Assembly (NCBI RefSeq): GCF_001612805.1
Contig: NZ_BDBD01000001.1
Coordinates: 1-64,000 of the forward strand
Length of the DNA stretch: 64,000 nt
DNA from: Nocardia coubleae NBRC 108252
GTDB taxonomy: Bacteria; Actinomycetota; Actinomycetes; Mycobacteriales; Mycobacteriaceae
Direction of reading: 5' to 3'
In this document: piece after piece, positions 17,966 through 25,841 of the stretch
Numbering within the stretch: position 1 is the stretch's first letter
How the letters are laid out: every line of letters starts with the position of its first letter
Notes under the pieces: generated by a model
Told to the model about the DNA's origin: nothing
The model's input: the letters and a program-made list of their open reading frames with translations, nothing else
Databases searched by the model: none
Position numbers and translations under genes: made by a program

Positions 17966-18412
17966 GTGCAGAAAGAACAACGCCCCGCCGTGGCTGACTG
18001 GTTCACTGCGGACGACGGCCAGGTACGCCTCAAAGGCACCCGCTGCAACGACTGCGGCACGCCGTACTTCCCGAAGAACACGCTCGCCTGCCGCAATCCG
18101 CAGTGCACAGGTGCCCACGACGGCTCCGAGCTCGTCGAGTATCTGTTCTCCACGCGCGGGCGGATCTGGTCGTACGCCGACGCTCGGTACAAACCGCCCG
18201 CGCCCTACGTCTCGGCCGATCCGTTCGTGCCCTACGTCGTCGCGGCGGTGGAGCTCGAGGTCGAGCAGATGGTGATTCTCGGGCAGGTCGAGCGCGGTCT
18301 CACCGTGGACGACCTGGCCGTCGGCATGCCGGTCGAATTGACCGTCGGCACGCTGTACGAGGACGACGACGCCGAGCACACGGTGTGGATGTGGAGGCCG
18401 GTCAATGACTGA
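17966..18412 (+). CDS. DUF35 Zn-ribbon/OB-fold protein, thiolase partner
   Basis: 148 aa. A rubredoxin-like Zn ribbon has Cys27, Cys30, Cys42 and Cys47, followed by an OB-fold that ends with L-T-V-G-T-L-Y-E-D-D-D-A-E-H-T-V-W-M-W-R-P. DUF35 proteins form complexes with thiolase-fold acyl-CoA enzymes and are thought to bind acyl-CoA. The gene overlaps the thiolase by 8 bp, as in the mycobacterial Rv3521-Rv3522 (ltp4) pair. It starts at a GTG with no Shine-Dalgarno, consistent with leaderless translation from the promoter just upstream. Confidence 0.88.
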   Translation: MQKEQRPAVADWFTADDGQVRLKGTRCNDCGTPYFPKNTLACRNPQCTGAHDGSELVEYLFSTRGRIWSYADARYKPPAPYVSADPFVPYVVAAVELEVEQMVILGQVERGLTVDDLAVGMPVELTVGTLYEDDDAEHTVWMWRPVND

Positions 18413-19607
18413 CACCAACGATCGCGACATCGCCGTCCTCGGCGCGGGCATGCACCCGTGGGGCAAGTGGGGCCGCAATTTCGTCGAATACGGTCTGGTG
18501 GCGGCGCGTGCGGCGCTGGCCGATGCCGGGTTGGACCACCGCGACGTCGGCTACATCGCCGGCGCCGACACCATCCGCAACGGTTACCCCGGCTTCGTCT
18601 CGGGCGCGACGTTCGCGCAGGCGCTCGGTTGGTCGGGTGCGCAGATCTCGAGCAGCTACGCCGCGTGCGCCTCGGGTGCGCAGGCCATCGCCAACGCGCG
18701 TGCGCAGATCCTGGCCGGACTGTGTGAGGTCGCGCTGGTAGTCGGCGCGGACACCACCCCGAAGGGGTTCTTCCAGCCGGTCGGTGGCGAGCGCCGCGAC
18801 GACCCGGACTGGTTGCGCTTCCATCTGCTCGGTGCCACCAACCCCATCTATTTCGCGCTGTACGCCCGCCGCCGGATGGCCTTGCATGGTGCCACCCTCG
18901 ACGACTTCGCCGCCGTCAAGGTGAAGAACTCCAGGCACGGCCTGAACAACCCGAACGCCCGCTACCGCAAGGAGGTCTCGGTCGAGGAGATCTCGGCCTC
19001 GGCGATCGTGTCGGACCCGCTGCGGTTGCTCGACATCTGCGCGACCAGCGACGGCGGCGCCGCGCTGGTACTCACATCGATGGACTACGCCCGTCGCCAC
19101 GGCATCACCGATCCGGTGCGCATCTCCGCGCTGTCGACGGTCACGCCGACCTTCCCCAAGACCGTGCTCGATCTGCCGGACTTCTCGACGGATTCGGCCG
19201 TTGCCGTCGAGCCGCCCTCGCGCACCTTCCGGTCGGCCATCGCGCACGCCGCCTACGAGGAGGCCGGGATCGGTCCCGAAGACCTGTCCCTCGCGGAGGT
19301 CTACGACTTGTCCACCGCGCTGGAACTGGACTGGTACGAGGACATCGGACTCTGCGAGACCGGCGAAGCGGAGACCCTACTACGCAGCGGCGCAACGACA
19401 TTGGGCGGACGGGTACCGGTGAATCCCAGCGGAGGCCTGGCCTGCTTCGGCGAAGCCATCCCCGCTCAGGCCATCGCCCAGATCTGCGAACTCACCTGGC
19501 AGCTGCGCGGTCAGGCCGAGGGCCGCCAGGTGGACAACGCCCGCGCGGGCATCGCGGTGAACCAGGGCCTCTTCGGCCACGGATCGGCGATCATCGCCAC
19601 GCGCTGA
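18405..19607 (+). CDS. Ltp4-like lipid-transfer/thiolase-fold acyl-CoA enzyme
   Basis: 400 aa thiolase fold. The nucleophile region (S-Y-A-A-C-A-S-G-A, Cys88) is present, but the usual thiolase histidines are replaced: the H-E-A-F position reads E-V-Y-D-L-S and the G-H-P motif reads F-G-E-A. Such substitutions occur in Ltp-type proteins acting with DUF35 partners, some of which are retro-aldolases in steroid side-chain breakdown. It is translationally coupled to the DUF35 gene and sits behind a KstR-like site. A role in cholesterol or other branched acyl-CoA degradation is inferred. Confidence 0.85.
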   Translation: MTDTNDRDIAVLGAGMHPWGKWGRNFVEYGLVAARAALADAGLDHRDVGYIAGADTIRNGYPGFVSGATFAQALGWSGAQISSSYAACASGAQAIANARAQILAGLCEVALVVGADTTPKGFFQPVGGERRDDPDWLRFHLLGATNPIYFALYARRRMALHGATLDDFAAVKVKNSRHGLNNPNARYRKEVSVEEISASAIVSDPLRLLDICATSDGGAALVLTSMDYARRHGITDPVRISALSTVTPTFPKTVLDLPDFSTDSAVAVEPPSRTFRSAIAHAAYEEAGIGPEDLSLAEVYDLSTALELDWYEDIGLCETGEAETLLRSGATTLGGRVPVNPSGGLACFGEAIPAQAIAQICELTWQLRGQAEGRQVDNARAGIAVNQGLFGHGSAIIATR

Positions 19608-19622
19608 CCCACGGCGTCGTTC

Positions 19623-19663
19623 CCCGCGCGCAGGATCGGATCCGCGACCTGCGCGCGTGGGGT
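19623..19663 (+). terminator. Strong hairpin terminator after the thiolase operon
   Basis: CCCCGCGCGCAGG (19623-19635) pairs with CCTGCGCGCG-T-GGGG (19649-19663): 13 bp with one bulged T and a 13-base loop, 15 bp after the thiolase stop. No U-tract follows. It separates this operon from the membrane-protein operon on the same strand. Confidence 0.65.
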
Positions 19664-19738
19664 ATCGGCACCGCGCGGATTTCGGGATACTGTTCGGTAC
19701 CCCATCGACCGGGCGCTTCGACACATCGGAGGACTGCC

Positions 19739-21598
19739 GTGTCCACAGCGATATCCGCTCCGTCGACGATGCCGGTCGCGCAGGGCACCGAAGGCGGTGG
19801 CGCCGCCCTCGATCAGGTCGCGCTCATGACCGGTGCGGCCGCGGTGATCGGCGCGGTGCTGCTGTGGGTGGCGTACCTGCACCGGACCCGGCGCATCACC
19901 TGGCTGCAACGGCTGGCGGACTTCAGCGGTCGCATCATGAACCGGCCGGGCTGGGTGGCGCTCCCGATCGCGATGTTCCTCGCGACCATCCTGACGGCGT
20001 TTCTCGGCTTCATCTGGGATGTGAGCCTGCACGTCGGCAAGGGCCGCGACGCCGGACCACTGGCGAACCCGGCGCACTACTTCATCCTGGTCGGCCTGTT
20101 CTTCCTCTTCATGGCGGGCATGCTTGCCGTCATCCTGCCGCTCGACGAGAAGCCGGGCCGGGCCGCGGTGAAGATCACCCGCGACTGGTACGCGCCCGTG
20201 GGCGGCATCCTGATCGCCGGTGCCGGTTTGTACGCGCTGATCGGTTTTCCGCTCGACGACATCTGGCATCGGCTGTTCGGCCAGGATGTGACGCTCTGGG
20301 GGCCGACCCACCTGATGCTCATCGGTGGTGCGGGTCTGTCGCTGGTCGGCGTGCTGCTGCTCGAACTCGAAGGCCGATACAACCGGCCCGACCCCGCGCG
20401 CATCGACGGCCGGGTGTTGTGGGCGGTTCAGGCGTTCGCTTTCGGCGGCCTGGTGATCGGGCTGTCGGTGTTCGGCGTCGAATTCGACTTCGGTGTGCAG
20501 CAGTTCCGGCTGGTGCTGCAACCGATGTTGATCGTCTTCGCCGCGACGATCGCCCTGATCTCGGCGCGCCTCACGCTCGGCCCGCTCAGCACGTTGCTGC
20601 TCGTGGCCTTCGCCTTCGGCGTGCGCTGGGTCGTGGCGGTCCTGGTCGGCACCGGATTCGAGGCGCCGCGCAATGTGTTTCCGCTCTACCTCGGTGCCGC
20701 GGTCGTGGTCGAACTGCTCGCCCTCCTGCCGTTGATCCGGCGACCGCTCTGGTGGGGCGCGCTGACCGGGCTCGCGGTGGCGACCGTGGGCATCTGGCTG
20801 GAATCGCTGTGGATCGAGCGGATGTTCGTCAATCCGTGGGTCGCCGGGATGTGGCCCGAACTGCTGGCGATGGCGGTGCCGGTCGGTGTGGCGGGCGGTG
20901 TGATCGGCGCGATGCTCGGCACCGTCTTACGCGGCGAGCCACTGCCCAGGCCCGCGGTACGGCGCGGACTGGTGGTCGCCGCGGTGGTGATCGCCGCCGC
21001 GGCCACCACGAACGGATTGATCATCCGGGTACCGGAGAACGCGTCGGCGACGGTCGTGCTCACCGACGCCGAGCCCGTGCGGGGCGGGCGGATGGTCACC
21101 GCCGACATCCGGCTCTCCCCCACCGATCTGATCGGAGCCGATCCGGAATGGGTGGAGATCCTGGCGTGGCAAGGCGGTACCGGTGACGACAGTCCCGGCC
21201 ACGGCCTGGTCGTGGACAAACTGCGTCGCGTCGCCGACGACCACTTCGTCTCCACCCGCCCGGTGCCCGTGCACGGCACCTGGAAAACAGTGCTGCGCCT
21301 GCAGGACGGGCGCATGCAATCCGCGCTGCCTCTCTTCATGCCGCTCGATCCCGGCATCGGCGCCGCGGAGGTGGCCGCGCCCGCGAGCTTCACACGGCCG
21401 TTCGTCGAGGAGATCTCGGTGCTGCAGCGTGAGCGGTCCTTCGACCATCCGTCCTGGTTGATCGGCCTCGCCGGCCTGGTTGTGCTGGCGTGCAGCCTGG
21501 CCTTGATCGCGGCGATGGCGTGGGGCGCCGCGCGTGTCAACGACCGCTACCTGGCGGCGGGCAGCACACCGGATCAGAAGGCAACGGTCGACGCGTGA
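19739..21598 (+). CDS. Polytopic membrane protein of unknown function, first gene of a four-gene operon
   Basis: 619 aa, GTG start with GGAGG 6 bp upstream. About ten hydrophobic segments span residues ~25-430, then a predicted extracytoplasmic beta-rich domain (~430-575) and a final membrane helix near 580-605 with a short cytoplasmic tail. Conserved-looking His and Trp residues sit in the membrane part (L-W-G-P-T-H-L-M-L; D-I-W-H-R). I do not recognise the family. The GTGA overlap with the next small gene and the lipoprotein further on suggest a membrane complex. Confidence 0.75.
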   Translation: MSTAISAPSTMPVAQGTEGGGAALDQVALMTGAAAVIGAVLLWVAYLHRTRRITWLQRLADFSGRIMNRPGWVALPIAMFLATILTAFLGFIWDVSLHVGKGRDAGPLANPAHYFILVGLFFLFMAGMLAVILPLDEKPGRAAVKITRDWYAPVGGILIAGAGLYALIGFPLDDIWHRLFGQDVTLWGPTHLMLIGGAGLSLVGVLLLELEGRYNRPDPARIDGRVLWAVQAFAFGGLVIGLSVFGVEFDFGVQQFRLVLQPMLIVFAATIALISARLTLGPLSTLLLVAFAFGVRWVVAVLVGTGFEAPRNVFPLYLGAAVVVELLALLPLIRRPLWWGALTGLAVATVGIWLESLWIERMFVNPWVAGMWPELLAMAVPVGVAGGVIGAMLGTVLRGEPLPRPAVRRGLVVAAVVIAAAATTNGLIIRVPENASATVVLTDAEPVRGGRMVTADIRLSPTDLIGADPEWVEILAWQGGTGDDSPGHGLVVDKLRRVADDHFVSTRPVPVHGTWKTVLRLQDGRMQSALPLFMPLDPGIGAAEVAAPASFTRPFVEEISVLQRERSFDHPSWLIGLAGLVVLACSLALIAAMAWGAARVNDRYLAAGSTPDQKATVDA

Positions 21599-21789
21599 TT
21601 CGCGAGGAGAACGTCGACATTCTCGCCGACCACTCCCTTCTGCTGGCGATTCCGGCCTTCCTGCCCGCAGTCGCGTTGGTCGGGCTGGTGTTGTTCATCG
21701 CGATGCGCGATCGGCGCGCGGAGAAGCGCGAAAACGAGGGCGCCGAAACCGAATCCGCGCGGACCGACCGCAGTGAGGAGAATCCGTGA
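21595..21789 (+). CDS. Small single-pass membrane protein
   Basis: 64 aa from the GTG at 21595, which overlaps the previous stop as GTGA. One hydrophobic helix (~residues 14-36, L-L-A-I-P-A-F-L-P-A-V-A-L-V-G-L-V-L-F-I) is followed by a highly charged cytoplasmic tail. Its own stop overlaps the GTG of the lipoprotein gene at 21786. It looks like a small subunit or assembly factor of the membrane complex encoded by the flanking genes. Confidence 0.7.
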   Translation: MIREENVDILADHSLLLAIPAFLPAVALVGLVLFIAMRDRRAEKRENEGAETESARTDRSEENP

Positions 21790-22154
21790 GCACTCGTCGA
21801 CTCCGGCTCGGTCTTGTGACGGTCTGCGCGGGTGCACTGCTGACGAGCTGCTCGTCAGGCGAGCCGACCGTCGAGCCGGTGGAAACAGCACACACCATCG
21901 ACATCCGGATAGCCGACGGTGAAGTGTCTCCGGTCAATACGCGCACCGAAGCCGAGGTCGGGCAACGCATCGTGTTGCGGGTCGACAGTGATGCCACCGA
22001 CGAACTGCACGTCCATTCCGCTCCCGCGCACACCTTTCCCGTCGCCGCGGCCGCCGGCCAAGAGTTCGAATTCACGGTGGCGGTTCCGGGCCAGGTGGAC
22101 ATCGAACTCCACCACCTCGGACGGACGGTGACGACGCTGCTGGTCCGGCGGTGA
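21786..22154 (+). CDS. Lipoprotein with cupredoxin-like domain
   Basis: 122 aa. The signal sequence ends in a lipobox (L-T-S-C, lipidated Cys22). The mature part is a compact beta-domain with E-L-H-V-H-S-A-P-A-H (two His in H-x-H plus a further His) and I-E-L-H-H-L near the C-terminus, reminiscent of cupredoxin-like or EfeO-type copper/iron-binding folds. No classical Cys-Met copper loop is seen. GTGA overlaps on both sides place it in the four-gene operon. Extracytoplasmic metal binding is a hypothesis from the His pattern. Confidence 0.68.
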   Translation: MSTRRLRLGLVTVCAGALLTSCSSGEPTVEPVETAHTIDIRIADGEVSPVNTRTEAEVGQRIVLRVDSDATDELHVHSAPAHTFPVAAAAGQEFEFTVAVPGQVDIELHHLGRTVTTLLVRR

Positions 22155-23479
22155 GCCCCCTCGCCCACGGCCTCAACGGCGCCGCCGACCTGCCGATTCC
22201 GCTCAGCTACGCCTTGGTCGGTGCGGCGTGGGCGCTGACCTTCTCGTTCGCGCTGCTGTTCGTGGCCTGGCGTCAGCCGCGACTCGACCCGCAGTCGCCG
22301 GGATTGCCGCTGCCCACGCCGGTGCGCCGGCTGATCGACGCGCCCGTGGCTCGCGGCGTAGCTTCCACGGTCAGCGTTGTGTTCACCGCGTGCGTGCTCG
22401 TCATCGCGGTGTTCGGTTCCTCCGATCCGGCCCTGAATCCGGTTCCCGGAGTGCTGTATATCGGCGTCTGGGTCGGGGTGATGGTGGCGTCGCTGCTGAT
22501 CGGACCGGTCTGGAAGGTCATCTCCCCGGTCAGAGCGATCCACCGATTCGGGTGTGCACTGCTGCGGCGCACGCCGGAACACGGAGTTCTCCGTTATCGC
22601 GAGGAATGGGGCCACCTCCCCGCCGCTGTCGGCCTGTTCTCCTTCGTGTGGCTGGAATTGGCTTGGCGCACACCAGGTTCGGTGAGCTCGGTGCTGACCT
22701 GGTTGATCGGCTATCTGGTCGTCACCTCGATCGGCCTCGTACTGTTCGGCACCGTGTGGGCCGAGCGAGCCGACCCGCTCGAGGTGTACAGCACGCTGCT
22801 GGCGCACCTGAGTCCGTTCGGCCGCGACCACGCGGGACAACCGGTACTGCGGATGCCGCTGAACAATCTCGCGGGGACCCCCGGGCTCGCCGGATCGGTC
22901 GCGGTCGCCGCGACATTGCTCGGATCCACCGCCTTCGACAGCTTCTCCACGTTCCCGTGGTGGCGCGACCTGGTCGACGACCTGGCTCCGGTCGTCGACG
23001 TGACGCTGGTGCGCACGACCGGACTACTGGTCTTCATCGGGGTCGTGGGCGGACTGTTCTCCCTCGCCGCGCGCGCCACCGGCGGTGTCTCCCCCGCCGA
23101 TCGCGCGCTGCTCCCCCGACGACTGGCGCTCAGCCTCACCCCCATCGTCGCGGGCTACCTGATCGCCCACTACCTCACGTTTCTCGTCGAGAAGGGGCAG
23201 GCGACGGTGCTGCTGTTCGCGGACCCGCTCGACCGCGGCTGGAACCTCGCGGGCCTGGCCGATCGAGACGTGGCCTACGTGCTGTCGAGCCATCCGGGTG
23301 TGCTCGCCACCTGCAAGGTGCTCGCGGTGCTGACCGGCCATGTCCTCGGCGTCGCCGCCGCACACGACCGCTGTCTGGCCCTTCTCCCGCCTCGTCACCG
23401 GTTGACCGGCCAGCTGGCCTTGATGCTGACCATGGTCGCCTTCACTTTCACCGGGCTGTACCTGCTGTTCGGGGGATAG
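22151..23479 (+). CDS. Polytopic membrane protein of unknown function
   Basis: 442 aa with about ten transmembrane segments. It begins M-S-P-L-A-H-G-L and contains H-Y-L-T-F-L-V-E-K-G-Q and A-H-D-R-C-L motifs, i.e. several His near membrane boundaries. It is coupled by a GTGA overlap to the lipoprotein gene and ends the operon. Related proteins carry odd database labels (I recall 'fenitrothion hydrolase' for some), which I could not verify and do not adopt. With the 619-aa protein it may form a membrane redox or transport unit. Confidence 0.72.
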   Translation: MSPLAHGLNGAADLPIPLSYALVGAAWALTFSFALLFVAWRQPRLDPQSPGLPLPTPVRRLIDAPVARGVASTVSVVFTACVLVIAVFGSSDPALNPVPGVLYIGVWVGVMVASLLIGPVWKVISPVRAIHRFGCALLRRTPEHGVLRYREEWGHLPAAVGLFSFVWLELAWRTPGSVSSVLTWLIGYLVVTSIGLVLFGTVWAERADPLEVYSTLLAHLSPFGRDHAGQPVLRMPLNNLAGTPGLAGSVAVAATLLGSTAFDSFSTFPWWRDLVDDLAPVVDVTLVRTTGLLVFIGVVGGLFSLAARATGGVSPADRALLPRRLALSLTPIVAGYLIAHYLTFLVEKGQATVLLFADPLDRGWNLAGLADRDVAYVLSSHPGVLATCKVLAVLTGHVLGVAAAHDRCLALLPPRHRLTGQLALMLTMVAFTFTGLYLLFGG

Positions 23480-23494
23480 TAGTCGTTCGACTAC
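23479..23494. repeat. 16-bp perfect palindrome between convergent genes
   Basis: GTAGTCGTTCGACTAC overlaps the stop of the membrane operon and lies between it and the convergent TetR gene. It could fold as a 7-bp hairpin with a 2-base loop or be a protein-binding site. Roughly 100 bp of otherwise featureless sequence follow. Confidence 0.4.
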
Positions 23495-23581
23495 GACGAC
23501 CGCTGGTAGCTACGCCTTGTGTGCCAAGGGCATTCGAACCTGGCAGCTTTCGCCTGTGCGGACACGATCACGCCGGCGGGG

Positions 23582-24229
23582 TCAGGCGGTCGTCTGTGCG
23601 TCGCCGTAGACGACGAGCCAGATGGCGCGGCCGAGCGATGCGGCCAGCTCCTCGTCGGTGATGCCCGTTTCCGAAGCGAAAGCGACCGTTAGTGTCCGTT
23701 CGACCATCGAGGTGAGAACCAGGGCGGTCGACTGCGGGTCGAGTCGGGGCGCTACGCGGCCTGCCGCGCGCTCGGTGTCGAGGCGGGTACACACCAGTTC
23801 GGCGAAGCCGGCAACCCTCGTCCGCCAGTAGCGCGCCACCGCGCGGTCGTAGGCCGACACCTCGCTCAGGGCGAGCAGCAGGTAGCGGTGTGCACGGAAG
23901 CCGCTGATCATCGCGGCGATCGCCGCGACGACACCGGCCTGCTCGTCGGTGTGTTCTGCGCGCCACCACGTTTCGGCGGCCGCGAAGAGGTCGGCGGTGG
24001 CCAGTTCGGCCATCCGGACCAGCAGGCTGCTCTTGTCCGGAAAGTAGCGGTAGAAGGTCGACCGGGCCGCGCCGGACGCGGCCGCGATCCGCTGCACGGC
24101 GAGCTCGGTGTACGGCGTGCCGTCGCCGAGCAGGTCCTCCACCGCGCTCAGTACCCGGCGCTCGAACTCCACCCGCCGGTCGTCGGAGGATTTGCGGGCC
24201 GATCGCGGAATGCGCGTCAGCGAGGGCAT
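23582..24229 (-). CDS. TetR/AcrR family regulator
   Basis: 215 aa. The N-terminal HTH has the TetR pattern (L-A-V-Q-R-I-A-A-A-S-G-A-A-R-S-T-F-Y-R-Y-F-P-D-K, residues ~44-68), followed by an all-helical ligand-binding region. It is divergent from the FAD monooxygenase/oxidoreductase pair. A perfect 17-bp inverted repeat at 24391-24407, just upstream of those genes, is its likely operator. Ligand unknown. Confidence 0.9.
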   Translation of the reverse strand: MPSLTRIPRSARKSSDDRRVEFERRVLSAVEDLLGDGTPYTELAVQRIAAASGAARSTFYRYFPDKSSLLVRMAELATADLFAAAETWWRAEHTDEQAGVVAAIAAMISGFRAHRYLLLALSEVSAYDRAVARYWRTRVAGFAELVCTRLDTERAAGRVAPRLDPQSTALVLTSMVERTLTVAFASETGITDEELAASLGRAIWLVVYGDAQTTA

Positions 24230-24390
24230 CGGCGCCCTGGATCCCGCTCGGCGCCGCGCTCGTGTGCTGAAGGCATGCCCTCATTGTGCCTGCCGCGCCG
24301 CGTATGTCGCTCTCGGGAGCGGTACACCTCCGGCAAACATGTTGTGACCGTGCGGTATTGACTCGAGGTGTGACGCACCTCATCATTTTA

Positions 24391-24407
24391 TCGGACACAC
24401 TGTCCGA
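24391..24407. promoter_or_regulatory. Perfect inverted repeat, probable TetR operator
   Basis: TCGGACA-CAC-TGTCCGA has 7-bp arms and a 3-bp spacer. It lies immediately upstream of the FAD monooxygenase start and in the region shared with the divergent TetR gene, so repressor binding would block the oxidoreductase promoter. Confidence 0.65.
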
Positions 24408-24431
24408 GACTCGATGACCGAGGCGGCTCAC

Positions 24432-25841
24432 ATGACCCCTTCCCCCGTCCCCAGCATCGAGTCCGCCGATGTCGTCGTGGTCGGTGCGCGCTGCGCCGGC
24501 TCCGCGACAGCGCTGACCTTGGCCGCGGCCGGTCGCCGAGTGATCATCCTGGATTCCGCTCCCCTGCCCTCGGATACGTTGTCCACCCACCTGCTCTGGC
24601 CCGCGGGCATGGCCGAACTCCAGCGACTGGGCGTCCTTCCCGAGGTGGCCGCACTCGGCGCGCCCCAGCTGACCCACGCCTATGCCGAAGGCGCGGGATT
24701 CGGTATCGGGTCGGCGTTCCAGCCGGTCGACGGTATCGACTACGCGATGTGCGTGCGGCGGACCGGACTCGACGGAGTGCTCGTGCGGGCGGTGATCGCG
24801 GCGGGCGCGGACGTGCGGCCGAGATGCCGGGTGCAGTCAGTGGTCTTCGACGGAACCCGCTGTGCCGGTGTGCGATACAGCGATAGCGCCGGCGCCGTCA
24901 CCGAGATCAGGGCGGCGCTGGTAGTCGGTGCGGACGGGCGGCGCAGCACCGTCGCCCGCGCGGTCGGCGCGGAGGAGCCGTTCCTGACGGTACCCAGCGG
25001 CCGTGACTGCTATTTCGCCTATTGGCGTGACTCGCCCGATGCCGCACGCCACATCGCCGCGCAGTGGCGGGTCGGGGCGGATCTGGGCACCGCGTTCCCC
25101 TGTGACGACGGTCTGGTACTGAGCCTGGTGCAACCGCCACGAGTCGAGGGCAGGCTCGGTTCGGGCGTGGCCGAGCACCGCTATTCCTCGGCGGTTCAAC
25201 GGATTCCGGGTCTGGTCGACCGGCTACGCGGTTGCGAACGAGTCGGGCGCGTCCGGTCGGCCGTCGGCATCGCCTCGTACTTCCGTCGTTCCGCGGGCCC
25301 CGGCTGGGCGCTGCCCGGCGACGCGGGCCATTTCAAGGATCCCGTCACCGCGCAGGGCATCCGTGACGCACTGCACTACGGCCGGCGGCTGGCCGAAGCC
25401 GTCACCGATGTCCTCGACGACCCGGCCGATCTGGATGCGGCGCTGGCACAGTGGGAGCGCACGCGGGTGATCGAGTGCCGCGACATCTTCCACTGGACCA
25501 ACCGGCTCGCCCGCGGCGAGGCCATGCGGCCCTTGGAGATCGAGCTCTACCGCAGCGCCGAGGTGGATGCCGAGCTGGCCGAGATCACCACCGGCATCTT
25601 CTCGCGCACGCGCAAACCCGCCGATCTCTACACCCCGGCTCGCGCGTTGCGGCTCGGCTGGGACGCGCTGCGCCATCAACGCGATCAGGTGCCCGCCGTC
25701 CTCGCCGACATGGCGCGCGAGATCCGCGACGCGGTCGCCGAACGACAGCTGACGCGAACCACGTTGCGCGGCACTCCCCCTCGGGTGCCGACGCCCACCC
25801 TGCTCACCTCTGCGACACCCGGAGCTCAGCATGTCCGATAG
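24432..25841 (+). CDS. FAD-dependent monooxygenase (PHBH fold)
   Basis: 469 aa from the ATG at 24432, preferred over 24414 because GAGG lies 8 bp upstream. Motifs: the FAD-binding V-V-V-G-A-R-C-A-G-S-A, the D-G motif (G-A-D-G-R-R-S-T-V) and the G-D motif (A-L-P-G-D-A-G-H-F-K-D-P) of class A flavoprotein monooxygenases and geranylgeranyl-reductase-like proteins. It probably hydroxylates or reduces a hydrophobic substrate. It overlaps the next FAD oxidoreductase by 11 bp and is probably repressed by the divergent TetR. Confidence 0.85.
   Translation: MTPSPVPSIESADVVVVGARCAGSATALTLAAAGRRVIILDSAPLPSDTLSTHLLWPAGMAELQRLGVLPEVAALGAPQLTHAYAEGAGFGIGSAFQPVDGIDYAMCVRRTGLDGVLVRAVIAAGADVRPRCRVQSVVFDGTRCAGVRYSDSAGAVTEIRAALVVGADGRRSTVARAVGAEEPFLTVPSGRDCYFAYWRDSPDAARHIAAQWRVGADLGTAFPCDDGLVLSLVQPPRVEGRLGSGVAEHRYSSAVQRIPGLVDRLRGCERVGRVRSAVGIASYFRRSAGPGWALPGDAGHFKDPVTAQGIRDALHYGRRLAEAVTDVLDDPADLDAALAQWERTRVIECRDIFHWTNRLARGEAMRPLEIELYRSAEVDAELAEITTGIFSRTRKPADLYTPARALRLGWDALRHQRDQVPAVLADMAREIRDAVAERQLTRTTLRGTPPRVPTPTLLTSATPGAQHVR

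Noticed and set aside
23520..23570. tRNA-like 3' arm (complement contains GGTTCGAAT)
   Set aside because: The flanking bases do not pair into T-arm and acceptor stems and no D or anticodon arm is found; judged chance similarity.
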